Assembly (NCBI RefSeq): GCF_004348445.1
Contig: NZ_SMKV01000002.1
Coordinates: 186,001 to 250,000 of the forward strand
DNA: 64,000 bases
Direction of reading: 5' to 3'
From: Saccharopolyspora aridisoli
GTDB taxonomy: Bacteria > Actinomycetota > Actinomycetes > Mycobacteriales > Pseudonocardiaceae
This document shows, one piece after another, positions 38,055 to 47,157 of the stretch (positions are counted from its first letter, which is position 1; every line of letters starts with the position of its first letter). A program made the position numbers and the translations under genes. The notes under the pieces are model-generated. The model worked only from the letters and a program-made list of their open reading frames with translations, did not search any database and was not told the origin of the DNA.

Positions 38055-38699
38055 TCACGCCAGGACGTGCTTGTCGACGAGGACCGCGAAATCGACGTCG
38101 GTGGCGCCGTCGACGACCACCCACGGGGTCCACCAGTCCGCGTCGGCGAGCTCGGCGTAGACCTCGGCGCATCGCAACTGGAGCGGGGTGTCGGATTCGA
38201 AGCGGTCGCGGCGGCGGTCGGACTCGGTCCGCTCGCGGTGCTCGGCACGACCGGTGGCGACCTCGGCGGGCACCCGGAGCAGGATCTGCAGGTCCGGTTC
38301 GGGCAGCCCGAAGCGGGTGATCTCCAGGTCGCGGATCCAGGACACGACCTCACCGTCGGCGTGCTGGTGCAGCCGTGCGGCGGCGTAGGCGGCGTTGGAG
38401 GCGACGTAGCGGTCCAGCAGGACGACGTCGTGGGCGGCGAGGTCGGCGCGCAGCGCGTCGGCCGCTGCCCTGCGGTCGAGGGCGTAGAGGACCGCCATGC
38501 CGTGCACGGAGGATCCGAGGTCGCCGTGCTCACCCCGCAGCGCCTCAGCGACGAGTTCGGCGTGCACGTCTTCGGCGTAGCGCGGGAACGCCGCGCTCGC
38601 CACGCTGCACCCGCGCGCGTTCAGCTCGGCCGTGATCCCCCGGGCCAGGGTCCGCTTGCCCGCGCCGTCCAGCCCCTCGATGACGATGAGTCGTCCCAC
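38055..38699 (-). CDS. tmk: Thymidylate kinase
   Basis: 214 residues. P-loop GLDGAGKRT and the DR motif VVLLDRYVASNAAYAAARL. Phosphorylates dTMP to dTDP for DNA synthesis. Upstream of mtrA as in mycobacteria; the 130-bp gap to mtrA may hold a separate promoter. Confidence 0.95.
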   Translation of the reverse strand: MGRLIVIEGLDGAGKRTLARGITAELNARGCSVASAAFPRYAEDVHAELVAEALRGEHGDLGSSVHGMAVLYALDRRAAADALRADLAAHDVVLLDRYVASNAAYAAARLHQHADGEVVSWIRDLEITRFGLPEPDLQILLRVPAEVATGRAEHRERTESDRRRDRFESDTPLQLRCAEVYAELADADWWTPWVVVDGATDVDFAVLVDKHVLA

Positions 38700-38801
38700 G
38701 TCGGAAACGGTAGCGGAACGGTGTCCGCGGGTGCCGGGCGCCGTCCTCCCTCATCGGCAGCGCGGTGGCAAAAAGTTCGAATGCATGACACCCCCTGCCG
38801 G

Positions 38802-38821
38802 GACGATCACAATCATGATCG
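38802..38821. promoter_or_regulatory. Palindrome ahead of the large membrane protein gene
   Basis: ACGATCA, six bases, TGATCGT in the divergent gap between tmk and the 903-residue protein. A possible operator; nothing else supports it. Confidence 0.35.
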
Positions 38822-38898
38822 TAGAGGTCGCCATGTGTGCATCCACGATGGAGAATCACCTCGGCGTTCGATGATCACGACCTGCTCGGGAGGATCCT

Positions 38899-41610
38899 GT
38901 GCAAGTACCCGGGCCCGACACCCGCGTCGTTGAGCTGCGCGTGCACGGAATTCTCGGCACCACCGGCGACGAGCTGACCGATTCGGTGGCGTCGGTGGAC
39001 GTGGCCGGCGACGGGGTGGGTCGCATCATGCGGCCGGCCGACCGGCTGCGCCGCCCCGTTCCGGGTCCGATGCTCAACGCCGGCGACCGCTCGGTGCCCC
39101 GGATCGTCGAGGGCTACGTGTGGGGCGCGATGACCTCCGGTGGTCTGGCGAAGGCGACCTGGGCCCTGCTGTTCCCGTTCGCGCTGGCCAACATGGCGCA
39201 CTGGATGTTGCCGCCGACTCGCACCGCGAACCCGGTGAGCCGGATGCTGGGCTCGGTGTTGCGCGGGCTGCTGCGGCTGTCCGCGCTGCTGCTGACGATG
39301 CTGCTGGTCGCGCAGCTGACCGTGATCACCCTGGACCTGGTGGCGGCGCAGTGCCTCGCACCCGGCGCTCAGTGCATGGGTTCCGTGCCGGACGCGCTGC
39401 GCGGTGTCGACGTGCTGCGGTCGGCCGTGCTGCTGGTGCCGGTGGCTCTGGTGGTGCTGCTCATGCACCGGCTGTCCACCGTGTCCTGGCGGGTGTCCGC
39501 GCCCAAGAAGGACAGCCCGCAGCACTCCGCGCTGGCGCCCATGCTGCCGGGCGAGAACGTGGTGTCCGATCCGGACACCCCGGCCCTGCGGGCGCTGCAC
39601 GTGATGGCCGCTCTGTCCACTGTGGCGCTCGTTGCGCTGGGCGGACCGCTGTCGCCGAGTATCGATCCGCGCTGGCTGGTCGCCGCCGCGCTGCTGGCCC
39701 TCTCCGTCGTGGGCACCGCCGGGCTGGACGATCCGGCCGGGATGCGGGAGACCAGCATGGTCTTCCGGGCGCTGCTGGGGCGGCGGACGCGGCAGGTGCT
39801 GATGTCGGTCGGCGGCGTGCTGTTCGCTTCCGTCGCACTGCTCCCGGGTGAGCTCAGGGGTCCCCTGCCCGGTTCGGGTTCGACGATCGACACGATCACC
39901 GCGCTGCTGGTGCTGACATGCGTTGCGGTCGCCGTGCTGCTGGTTCCGGCGTCGCTGCTGGCGCGGCCCGAGTGGAAGTCCTCGCCGAAGCAGCTGCGGC
40001 CGTGGGCGGGCGGGTGGATGAGCGCGCCGGTGCTGATGCTGGCGGCGATGCTCGGCAACGGGTTCGGCGCGGGCTTGGCGCTCAGCGTCCGGGAAACGCT
40101 GAGCGTGCCGCAGTCGCCCGGGGCCGCACCGCTGCTGCTGCCCGCCGCGTTCGACGACGTGACGTTCTTCTGGGGCAGCGCCGTGGTGCTGCTGGTCGCG
40201 TCGCTGCTGCTGGCGCTGCCGTGGCTGCTGGTCCGCCGGTTCCGGCGCAGCGAGGACGGCGACCCCATCCCGGACGAGGTCGCGCTGCTGCACGCGGGCC
40301 GCAAGGAGGACCAGCGCAAGGCCGCCAGCGCCTGGAAGCTCGCCGATGTGCAGCGCCGGTACTCGCACCAGCTCTTCCTGGTGATCGCCGGGGTCTTGAC
40401 GGTCAGCACCGCGGCGAGCCTGGCGGCCCGGTTCGCCGGGATGGCCAGCGTCGGCTGGTTGAGCGCGATCGGCGTGGTGACGCTGGCGGGTCTGGCGGTC
40501 GGGTTGCTGCGCACGGTGTTCCTGGCGGCGACGAAGCGGGACACCGCGCGCGTGCTGGGCGTGCTGGGCGACCTGGCGCTGTTCTGGCCGCGCGAGGCGC
40601 ACCCGGTGGTGCCGCCGTGCTACGCGCTGAAGGTGATCCCCGAGCTGGCCGACCGGGCCGCCGAGCACCTGGCCGATCCGGACACGCGCGTGGTGCTGGT
40701 CGGGCACAGCCAGGGCAGCCTGCTCGCCGCCGTCGCAGCCGCGCGGCTGCTCGAGAAGCTGCCGGAGCAGGACCGCGAGCGAGTCGGTCTGGTGACGGCC
40801 GGGTCGCAGTTGCAGTGGGCCTATCCGCGCGCCTTCCCGGGTGTGGTGCCGCATTCGGCGCTGCGGGACCTGGCGGGTTCGATGGGCGACCGGTGGCGGT
40901 CGCTGTGCCGCGGCACCGACCCGCTGGGCGGCGCTGTGACCACCTGGAACCGGCAGGTCTACAACGGGATGCTGATCGGCGTCGGCCTTCGCGGCGACGG
41001 CACCGAGGGGCCTCTGCCCGCGGCGACGCGCGGGCCGACCGGTGCGCTGGTGCTCGGCGGCGATCACTGGTTGCCGGACCCGCAGCGGGGCCCGTTCTCC
41101 TGCCGCCGTTGGGTTCCCGGCGTGCTGGGGCATTCCGATTACCGCGGCGATCCGGAGTGGGATCGCGCCGTGGCGATGGCCGCGGGCCTGGAGCGGCCGG
41201 TTCGCGGTGCCGCGCTGCCGCTGTCGACGCCCGAGGCCCAGCAGATCCCGTCCGCTCCGGTTCCGCACGCCTTCGGCGCATCGCTGTCCCCGCAGGGTGA
41301 CGACGGCGGATCGATCACCGATCCGGTCGAGGACCTGCCCCGGCGCACTCCGGGTGAGACGGCGGAGGCCGCCAGGACCAAGCGCTCCAAGCCGGTCATC
41401 CCGTTCCGCGAGAGGTCGGAGACCGAGGTCCCGGAGCAGCAGTCCCACGAGGAGCCGGCCCCGGAGCCCGCCGAGGACGTCCCGGAGCCGCCCGCGCAGC
41501 AGGGCTCCGAGGCACGCTCGGAACCTTCGGTCCTCCCGGAGATCACCGAGCCCCGGGGTCGCATCGCGCCCTGGGAGCGCGGCGCCTCCCTCCGCTCCAC
41601 CGACAGCTGA
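38899..41610 (+). CDS. Large membrane protein with lipase-type GHSQGS motif
   Basis: 903 residues from GTG 38899 with a GGGAGGA ribosome site. Starts RVVELRVHGILGTTGDE, then several membrane segments between about residues 85 and 560. A soluble alpha/beta-hydrolase-like part has VVLVGHSQGSLLAAVAAARLL near residue 600, the nucleophile-elbow pattern of lipases. The last 120 residues are Glu/Pro-rich and probably disordered. Similar unnamed membrane hydrolases occur in streptomycetes (from memory). Substrate unknown. Confidence 0.8.
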   Translation: MQVPGPDTRVVELRVHGILGTTGDELTDSVASVDVAGDGVGRIMRPADRLRRPVPGPMLNAGDRSVPRIVEGYVWGAMTSGGLAKATWALLFPFALANMAHWMLPPTRTANPVSRMLGSVLRGLLRLSALLLTMLLVAQLTVITLDLVAAQCLAPGAQCMGSVPDALRGVDVLRSAVLLVPVALVVLLMHRLSTVSWRVSAPKKDSPQHSALAPMLPGENVVSDPDTPALRALHVMAALSTVALVALGGPLSPSIDPRWLVAAALLALSVVGTAGLDDPAGMRETSMVFRALLGRRTRQVLMSVGGVLFASVALLPGELRGPLPGSGSTIDTITALLVLTCVAVAVLLVPASLLARPEWKSSPKQLRPWAGGWMSAPVLMLAAMLGNGFGAGLALSVRETLSVPQSPGAAPLLLPAAFDDVTFFWGSAVVLLVASLLLALPWLLVRRFRRSEDGDPIPDEVALLHAGRKEDQRKAASAWKLADVQRRYSHQLFLVIAGVLTVSTAASLAARFAGMASVGWLSAIGVVTLAGLAVGLLRTVFLAATKRDTARVLGVLGDLALFWPREAHPVVPPCYALKVIPELADRAAEHLADPDTRVVLVGHSQGSLLAAVAAARLLEKLPEQDRERVGLVTAGSQLQWAYPRAFPGVVPHSALRDLAGSMGDRWRSLCRGTDPLGGAVTTWNRQVYNGMLIGVGLRGDGTEGPLPAATRGPTGALVLGGDHWLPDPQRGPFSCRRWVPGVLGHSDYRGDPEWDRAVAMAAGLERPVRGAALPLSTPEAQQIPSAPVPHAFGASLSPQGDDGGSITDPVEDLPRRTPGETAEAARTKRSKPVIPFRERSETEVPEQQSHEEPAPEPAEDVPEPPAQQGSEARSEPSVLPEITEPRGRIAPWERGASLRSTDS

Positions 41611-41723
41611 CACCCCGGCGCGGTCACGCCCGGAGGCATGGTCGCCGGGAGCTGCCGGATCGCTCCACCGGTAGGACCGCAGCTCCGGTGTCCCTGGGCT
41701 GAGACCGATGCGCGGGAACGCAG

Positions 41724-41755
41724 CAGCGGCGCCATCCCTGAGGATGACGCCGCTG
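41724..41755. terminator. Hairpin between convergent genes
   Basis: Arms CAGCGGCGCCATCC (41724-41737) and GGATGACGCCGCTG (41742-41755), one mismatch, CTGA loop; lies between the GHSQGS protein and the permease stops. Confidence 0.75.
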
Positions 41756-41771
41756 TCTGGTGTTGCTCGGG

Positions 41772-43283
41772 CTAGCTGGTGACGGAGCCGCCGTTGGCGA
41801 CGTCGCCCTCCTTGCCCAGGCGCGAGTGCGACCGGCCGTAGAGGAAGTAGATCACCACACCGGCGATCATCCAGATCAGGAACCGGACCCAGGTCAGGGC
41901 GGTCAGGTTCAGCATCAGCCACAGGCAGGACAGGATCGCCAGGATCGGCACGAGCGGCACCAGCGGGGCGCGGAAGCCGCGCGGCAGGTCCGGACGGGTC
42001 CGCCGGAGCACGATCACACCCAGCGAGACCAGGATGAACGCGAACAGCGTGCCGACGTTGACCATCTCCTCCAGCTTGTCCGCCGGGAAGAAGGCCGCCG
42101 CCAGGACGACCACGACGCCGACCAGGACCGTCGCGCGCACCGGGGTTCCGGCGGTGGAGGTCTTGGCCAAGCTCTTCGGCATCAGGCCGTCACGGGACAT
42201 CGCGAACAGCACGCGGGTCTGGCCCAGCAGCAGCACCATGACCACAGTGGTCAGACCGGCCAGCGCGCCGAAGGAGATGATCGCCGCCGCCCAGGTCACG
42301 CCGTGCTGCGCGAACGCGGTGGCCAGCGTCGCCCGGGTGCCGTCCTCAGTGGTCGCCAGGTCGGTGTAGGGCACCATGCCGGTGACGACCAGCGCGACCG
42401 CGACGTAGAGGACCGTGACGATCGCGAGGCTGCCCAGGATGCCGCGCGGGGCGTTCTTCTGGGGATTCTTGGTCTCCTCCGCGGTGGTCGCGACGATGTC
42501 GAAACCGATGAACGCGAAGAACACCAGCGAGGCACCGGCCAGCAGGCCGAACATGCCGTAGGTGCTGGTCTGACCGCCGAGCATCAGCGACAGCAGGGAC
42601 TGCTCGATCGCCGGGCTGTCCTCAGTGGCCTGCTCGGCCGGCGGGATGAACGGCGTGTAGTTGTCGGCGTTGATGTAGGCGAGGCCGACCACGATCACCA
42701 GCAGCACGACGGCCACCTTGACGATGGTGATGACCAACGACACCCGCGCGGAGAGCTTCGTGCCGACCGCCAGCAGCGTGGACAGCACCGCGACCAGCAG
42801 CAGCGCGCCCCAGTCGAACTGGAGCGGCCCGAGCGGCAGCGAGGTGGGCACGCTGAGCCCGATCAACTGCAGGACCTCTTCGAGGTACACCGACCAGCCC
42901 TTGGAGACGGCCGCGGCGGCGACCGCGAACTCCAGGATCAGGTCCCAGCCGATGATCCAGGCGATGAACTCGCCGAAGGTCGCGTAGGAGTAGGTGTAGG
43001 CACTACCGGCGACCGGCACCGTCGAGGCGAACTCGGCGTAGCACAGCGCGGCGAGCCCGCAGGCGATCGCGGAGAGCACGAAGGCCAGCGACACCGAAGG
43101 GCCGGAGACGTCACCCGCCGTACGTGCCGCGAGCGTGAAGATGCCGGCACCGATCACGACCGATACGCCGAAGACGATCAGGTCCCACGTGCCCAGGTTC
43201 TTGCGTAGTTTTGTGTCCGGCTCGTCGGTGTCGAGAATGGATTGCTCTACCGACTTGGTTCGCCACAGCCCAGTGCCTGGCAC
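41772..43283 (-). CDS. APC-family amino acid permease
   Basis: 503 residues from GTG 43283 behind GAGGAGG. About 12 membrane segments; the APC signature GVSVVIGAGIFTLAARTAGD is near residue 40 and GSAYTYSYATFGE follows in the third segment. It resembles the YfnA/cationic amino acid transporter branch. Substrate not predictable. Monocistronic. Confidence 0.92.
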   Translation of the reverse strand: MPGTGLWRTKSVEQSILDTDEPDTKLRKNLGTWDLIVFGVSVVIGAGIFTLAARTAGDVSGPSVSLAFVLSAIACGLAALCYAEFASTVPVAGSAYTYSYATFGEFIAWIIGWDLILEFAVAAAAVSKGWSVYLEEVLQLIGLSVPTSLPLGPLQFDWGALLLVAVLSTLLAVGTKLSARVSLVITIVKVAVVLLVIVVGLAYINADNYTPFIPPAEQATEDSPAIEQSLLSLMLGGQTSTYGMFGLLAGASLVFFAFIGFDIVATTAEETKNPQKNAPRGILGSLAIVTVLYVAVALVVTGMVPYTDLATTEDGTRATLATAFAQHGVTWAAAIISFGALAGLTTVVMVLLLGQTRVLFAMSRDGLMPKSLAKTSTAGTPVRATVLVGVVVVLAAAFFPADKLEEMVNVGTLFAFILVSLGVIVLRRTRPDLPRGFRAPLVPLVPILAILSCLWLMLNLTALTWVRFLIWMIAGVVIYFLYGRSHSRLGKEGDVANGGSVTS

Positions 43284-43401
43284 TGTCGCCTCCTCATCAA
43301 GTCCCAAGTGTCGCGGGGTGGAACGCACCCTAACGTGCTCGTGTCGCTCCAGGTAACGGTCGACTAGTGTTCGCCACAGTTTTCGTTAACCCGTTGTGAT
43401 G

Positions 43402-43418
43402 ACAAGACGGTGTCTTGT
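43402..43418 (-). terminator. Small hairpin after the CDF gene
   Basis: ACAAGAC-GGT-GTCTTGT, 7-bp stem, 2 bp beyond the CDF transporter stop. On the minus strand it is followed by lower-GC sequence. Confidence 0.5.
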
Positions 43419-43419
43419 G

Positions 43420-44343
43420 TCAGGCCGTGGCCGTCCGGCCACGGTCGAGGTCCGGTTCCAGGTAGATCAGACGAGCGGCCGGAACGCTCGCTCGAATTCG
43501 CTTCTCCGCACCATCGATCTCGGCGGCCACTTCCGCAACCGAGAGGGACTCGGTGAAGGAGATCTTCGCGGCGATCAGCAGCTCGTCGGGCCCGAGGTAC
43601 TGGGTGCGGATGTGGATGACGCGCTCCACCCGCTCGGACTCCAACTGGCCGACGATCTCGTCGAGCACGTCGCGGTTCGCGCCCTCGCCGATGAGCAGGC
43701 TCTTGGTCTCCACGATCAGCACCACCGCGATCACCCCGAGCAGCACACCGATGCACACGGTGCCGATGCCGTCGAAGATCGCGTTGCCGGTCAGCACCGT
43801 CAGGCCGACACCGCCGAGCGCCAGCACCAGGCCGACCAGCGCGCCGAGGTCCTCCAGCAGCACCACCGGGAGCTCGGGGGTCTTGGACTGGCGGATGAAC
43901 TGCCACCAGCTCAACTCACCCTTGACCGCGCGCGATTCCTTGATGGCCGTGCGGAAGCTGTAGGTCTCCAGGCCGATCGCGATCACCAGGATGAGCACCG
44001 CCACCCACGCCGATTCCAGCGGCTCCGGGTGCTCGATCTTGTGGCTGCCCTCGTAGAGCGCGAACACCGAACCCAGCGTGAACAGCATCAGCGCCACGAC
44101 GAACGAGTAGAAGTACCGGTCCCGGCCGTAGCCGAACGGGTGCTCCTCGGTGGCCTTGCGCCGCGAGGTCCTCTGACCGAGCAGCAGCAGCCCCTGGTTC
44201 GAGGTGTCAGCGAGCGAGTGCACCGACTCCGCCAGCATCGACGACGAACCGGTGAACAGGAATCCACCGAACTTGGCCACCGCGATTCCCGCGTTGGCCA
44301 CCAATGCGGCGAGGATGGCCTTGGTCCCGCCCCCTGCTGACAC
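43420..44343 (-). CDS. Cation diffusion facilitator transporter
   Basis: 307 residues. GTG start with AAGGAGGAGATC. Typical CDF core: KFGGFLFTGSSSMLAESVHSLADTSNQG holds the metal-site His/Asp in membrane segment 2 (SVHSLADTSNQ), with HPFGYGRDRYFYSF in the loop. The C-terminal cytoplasmic domain is present, unlike the short CDF at 801-1496. Zn/Fe/Co efflux type; metal unknown. Confidence 0.92.
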   Translation of the reverse strand: MSAGGGTKAILAALVANAGIAVAKFGGFLFTGSSSMLAESVHSLADTSNQGLLLLGQRTSRRKATEEHPFGYGRDRYFYSFVVALMLFTLGSVFALYEGSHKIEHPEPLESAWVAVLILVIAIGLETYSFRTAIKESRAVKGELSWWQFIRQSKTPELPVVLLEDLGALVGLVLALGGVGLTVLTGNAIFDGIGTVCIGVLLGVIAVVLIVETKSLLIGEGANRDVLDEIVGQLESERVERVIHIRTQYLGPDELLIAAKISFTESLSVAEVAAEIDGAEKRIRASVPAARLIYLEPDLDRGRTATA

Positions 44344-44420
44344 GATCTCCTCCTTGCGATCCGGCTGCGATGTCGGGAGGAATCTACCGGGTGTCCGGCT
44401 TGATCAGGGGCGGAGTGGAC

Positions 44421-45698
44421 CTAACCGTTGTGCGAGATCGCTCTCGAGAAGGACCCGGCCGCAGCTCGGAAGACCTGGGCCTGCCCGTCCGGATCCAATT
44501 CGGCCGGACGGACTTCCACCGCCGGGTCGCTGGCGGCGAGCCACACCGAGTGGCCCCGGTGCAGGACCAGTTCGCGCGGCAGCGATCCGTTGCCCGGGTG
44601 ACCGCTGATCAGGCGGACGCTTCCCTTGGTGCACAGCAGTATCTGCGGACCGGGCGAATCCAGGTGGACGGTTCCGGACTCGGCCGGGGTCCAGTCCAAC
44701 CGGGACAGCTCGAACTCGTCGGCCGGGGTGCGGTAGGCCGTCAGGTTGGCGTCCAGCGACTCGCCCTTGAGAACCCGCATGTCCCCGCACGAGAAGTCCA
44801 GGACCTTCAGCAGTTCCGGCACGTCCACGTGCTTGGGCGTCAGGCCGCAGCGCAGGATGTTGTCCGAGTTGGCGAGGATCTCGATGCCGGTGCCGTGCAG
44901 GTAGGCGTGCAGGTTGCCTGCGGGGAGGAAGATCGCTTCGCCTGGCTGCAGCACGAGCCGGTTCAGCAGCAGGCTCGCCAGCACTCCCGCGTCGTGCGGG
45001 TACTCCTCGCCCAGCTCCAGCACCGTGCGGCACTCCAGGGCGAACTCGCCGCGCTCCCTGACGTGCGCGACGCAGGCGTCCAGCAGCTCCGGCAGCACGT
45101 CCCGCAGGTAGTGCTCCGGCAGCGTGATCCAGGTCGTGAACAGCGCCCGCAGACCGCTGGCGTCCGGTTGTGCGGCCAGCAACTCGCGGTGCGCGCGCAG
45201 GCTGGGCACGTCCAGCGCGTCGAGCAGCCGAACGGTGCGCTGCGCCTCGCGGAACCCGGCGAGCGCGTGGAACTCGGTGAGCGCGCAGATCAGCTCGGGC
45301 TTGGCCGTCGGGTCCGGGTAGTTGCGGTTGGGCGCGTTGCGCGCGATCCCGGCCCGCTCCTCCCGGGAGAAGCCTTCGGCGGCCTGTTCGGCGGAGGGGT
45401 GGGCCTGCAGGCTCAGCGGCTCGTCGGCCGCGAGGACCTTCAGCAGGAACGGCAGTCTGCCGCCCCAGCGGCGCACGCACTCGTCGCCCAGGTGGTGCGC
45501 AGGTTCGGAGTCCAGCAGCGACAGCAGCGATACCTCGTCCCCGCCGGGCCGCAGCACCCGCGACGGGTCACCGGGGTGAGCGCCCATCCACAGCTCGGCT
45601 TCCGGGTGCGGGGTGGGGACGGGCCGACCGAGCAGATCCGCAATAGCGGTGCGCGAGCCCCAGGCGTAGGGGCGCACCGCGTTTCGCAGTAGCTCCAC
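44421..45698 (-). CDS. manA: Mannose-6-phosphate isomerase
   Basis: 425 residues from GTG 45698 (VELLRNAVRPYAWGS). Type I PMI: zinc ligands in PLSLQAHPSAEQAAEGF, the motif ALTEFHALAGFRE and EAIFLPAGNLHAYLHGTGIEILANSDN (read in parts). Converts fructose-6-phosphate and mannose-6-phosphate, feeding GDP-mannose synthesis with manB and the manC-like gene at 57.4 kb. Confidence 0.95.
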   Translation of the reverse strand: MELLRNAVRPYAWGSRTAIADLLGRPVPTPHPEAELWMGAHPGDPSRVLRPGGDEVSLLSLLDSEPAHHLGDECVRRWGGRLPFLLKVLAADEPLSLQAHPSAEQAAEGFSREERAGIARNAPNRNYPDPTAKPELICALTEFHALAGFREAQRTVRLLDALDVPSLRAHRELLAAQPDASGLRALFTTWITLPEHYLRDVLPELLDACVAHVRERGEFALECRTVLELGEEYPHDAGVLASLLLNRLVLQPGEAIFLPAGNLHAYLHGTGIEILANSDNILRCGLTPKHVDVPELLKVLDFSCGDMRVLKGESLDANLTAYRTPADEFELSRLDWTPAESGTVHLDSPGPQILLCTKGSVRLISGHPGNGSLPRELVLHRGHSVWLAASDPAVEVRPAELDPDGQAQVFRAAAGSFSRAISHNG

Positions 45699-45796
45699 AG
45701 TCGTTCTCGCTTCCTCGTTCTCGCGCTTGCTCGTCCGGCCGAGCACACCTCGCCGGGCGGGCGTGCGGCATCGGAGGGTTCTCGGTGCGGCTCGCC

Positions 45797-46876
45797 TCAG
45801 CTCATGGCCAGGGCCGGCCAGCCCGGGCCGTTGAGGGTGCCCGCGGCCAAGCCGAGGTACACGGCGGCCAGGTCGAACCGGGCGGCCAGGACCGCCGCGC
45901 GCAGGAGCGGGTCAGCGCGCACCGTGTCCCCCGGTACGACCACGTCGGCACCGGGCAGGTCCCGCGCAGCGGACCGTTCGAACACCTCCCCCTGGTCGTT
46001 GTGGTGCGTGCTGATCAGGAAGGCCCTCAGCTGCGCCCCCGGCTCGTCCTCGGGGTCGGCGAAGATGTCGGCCTTGGAGCCGGCGGAAGCGGCGGCGTGG
46101 TGGAGCGCGCGCTGCACGACCGCGTGCGGGTACTCGGCGACGTGGGCGGGAACGCCCGCGTGCGCGCCGAGCGCGAACGCACCGTGACCAGCCACGGCGG
46201 CAGCGATGGGGCCCAGGCCCCACAGCAGCGGGGTGCGGTCGGCCATCCGCAGCGCCAGCGACTTGGCCGGGTTGCTCAGCGACTCGTGACCGGGGTGGGC
46301 GCGCTCGGCTTCCCGGTCCAGCTCTTCGGCGAGCTCCTCGGTGTCGAAGTCCAGCAGGCCCAGGGCTCGGAAGGTGCTGATCCCGGACGCGAAGATGTAG
46401 GCGAACGCGAGCGCGGGCGGCACCGGTACGCGCGGCACCAGGACCTTCGCGCGGCCCGCTCCAGCGGCGGCGACCGGACCTTCGGAGGGCACCGCGAGCA
46501 CGACGCTGGCGGTGCGGCGGCAGGCGGTTGCCACGGATTCGGCGAGCGCGACGTCACCGACGTCGTCGGTGTGGGCGAACACGACGTCCAGCGCACCCAC
46601 CCAGGACGGCAGCTCGTCGGAGATCACGACCGGGACCGGGCAGCGGGCACCGGTCAGCGCGACCAGCAGGTCCGCCACGATCGTGGACACGCCGGGCCTG
46701 GTCAGCAGCACGACCGCGCGTGGGCGGCCGTCGGCCAGGTCATCGAGGCCGACTTCGGCCGCGGTTTCGGCGGTGGCGCGCACCTGCGCACCGGAGAGCG
46801 CGGCCAGCCTCAGCAAGCCGCCGGAATCGACGTCGGCCAGCCTGGCCGGGTCGTCGAGGAGACTGTCGTCCAGCAC
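45797..46876 (-). CDS. SIS-domain phosphoglucose/phosphomannose isomerase-like protein
   Basis: 359 residues from GTG. Weak SIS folds with the PGI/PMI C-terminal region (SNPAKSLALRMADRTPLLWG). The actinobacterial family between Trm112 and manA corresponds to mycobacterial Rv3256c; activity there is not firmly known. The distance to the Trm112 gene upstream is 7 bp, so they are co-transcribed. Confidence 0.82.
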   Translation of the reverse strand: MLDDSLLDDPARLADVDSGGLLRLAALSGAQVRATAETAAEVGLDDLADGRPRAVVLLTRPGVSTIVADLLVALTGARCPVPVVISDELPSWVGALDVVFAHTDDVGDVALAESVATACRRTASVVLAVPSEGPVAAAGAGRAKVLVPRVPVPPALAFAYIFASGISTFRALGLLDFDTEELAEELDREAERAHPGHESLSNPAKSLALRMADRTPLLWGLGPIAAAVAGHGAFALGAHAGVPAHVAEYPHAVVQRALHHAAASAGSKADIFADPEDEPGAQLRAFLISTHHNDQGEVFERSAARDLPGADVVVPGDTVRADPLLRAAVLAARFDLAAVYLGLAAGTLNGPGWPALAMS

Positions 46877-46883
46877 CGGCGCT

Positions 46884-47099
46884 TCACCCCTCCCCGGCGC
46901 CGCCGGGAGACCCGCCCCCGACGGCTTCTTCCAGCAACAGCACCGGAATGCCGTCCCGCACCGGGAAACCGCGGCCGCAGGAAGCGCAGGTCAGGTAGTC
47001 GGCCTGCGCGTCGTCGGCCAAGCCGGGCCGCAGCGCGCCGTGCTGCTCGCACGGGCAGGCCAGGATCTCCAGCAACTGCGCTTCCAGGTCAACGGCCAC
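46884..47099 (-). CDS. Trm112-family zinc-ribbon protein
   Basis: 71 residues from GTG 47099 behind GGGGAGGAAG. Cysteine pairs in LACPCEQHG and LTCASCGRGFPV, then RDGIPVLL, the classical Trm112/YcaR pattern. Trm112 proteins activate methyltransferases; bacterial partners are mostly unknown. Lies between manB and the SIS protein. Confidence 0.9.
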   Translation of the reverse strand: MAVDLEAQLLEILACPCEQHGALRPGLADDAQADYLTCASCGRGFPVRDGIPVLLLEEAVGGGSPGGAGEG

Positions 47100-47157
47100 G
47101 TCTTCCTCCCCAACTCGCGCGCTTCGGCGAGTGTCGCCCATCAGTGTCGACGCCGGT

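Noticed and set aside
38875-41922. 1015-codon minus-strand frame over the large membrane protein
   Set aside because: Gln/His/Arg-rich shadow without domains; the + strand protein has membrane segments and a good ribosome site.
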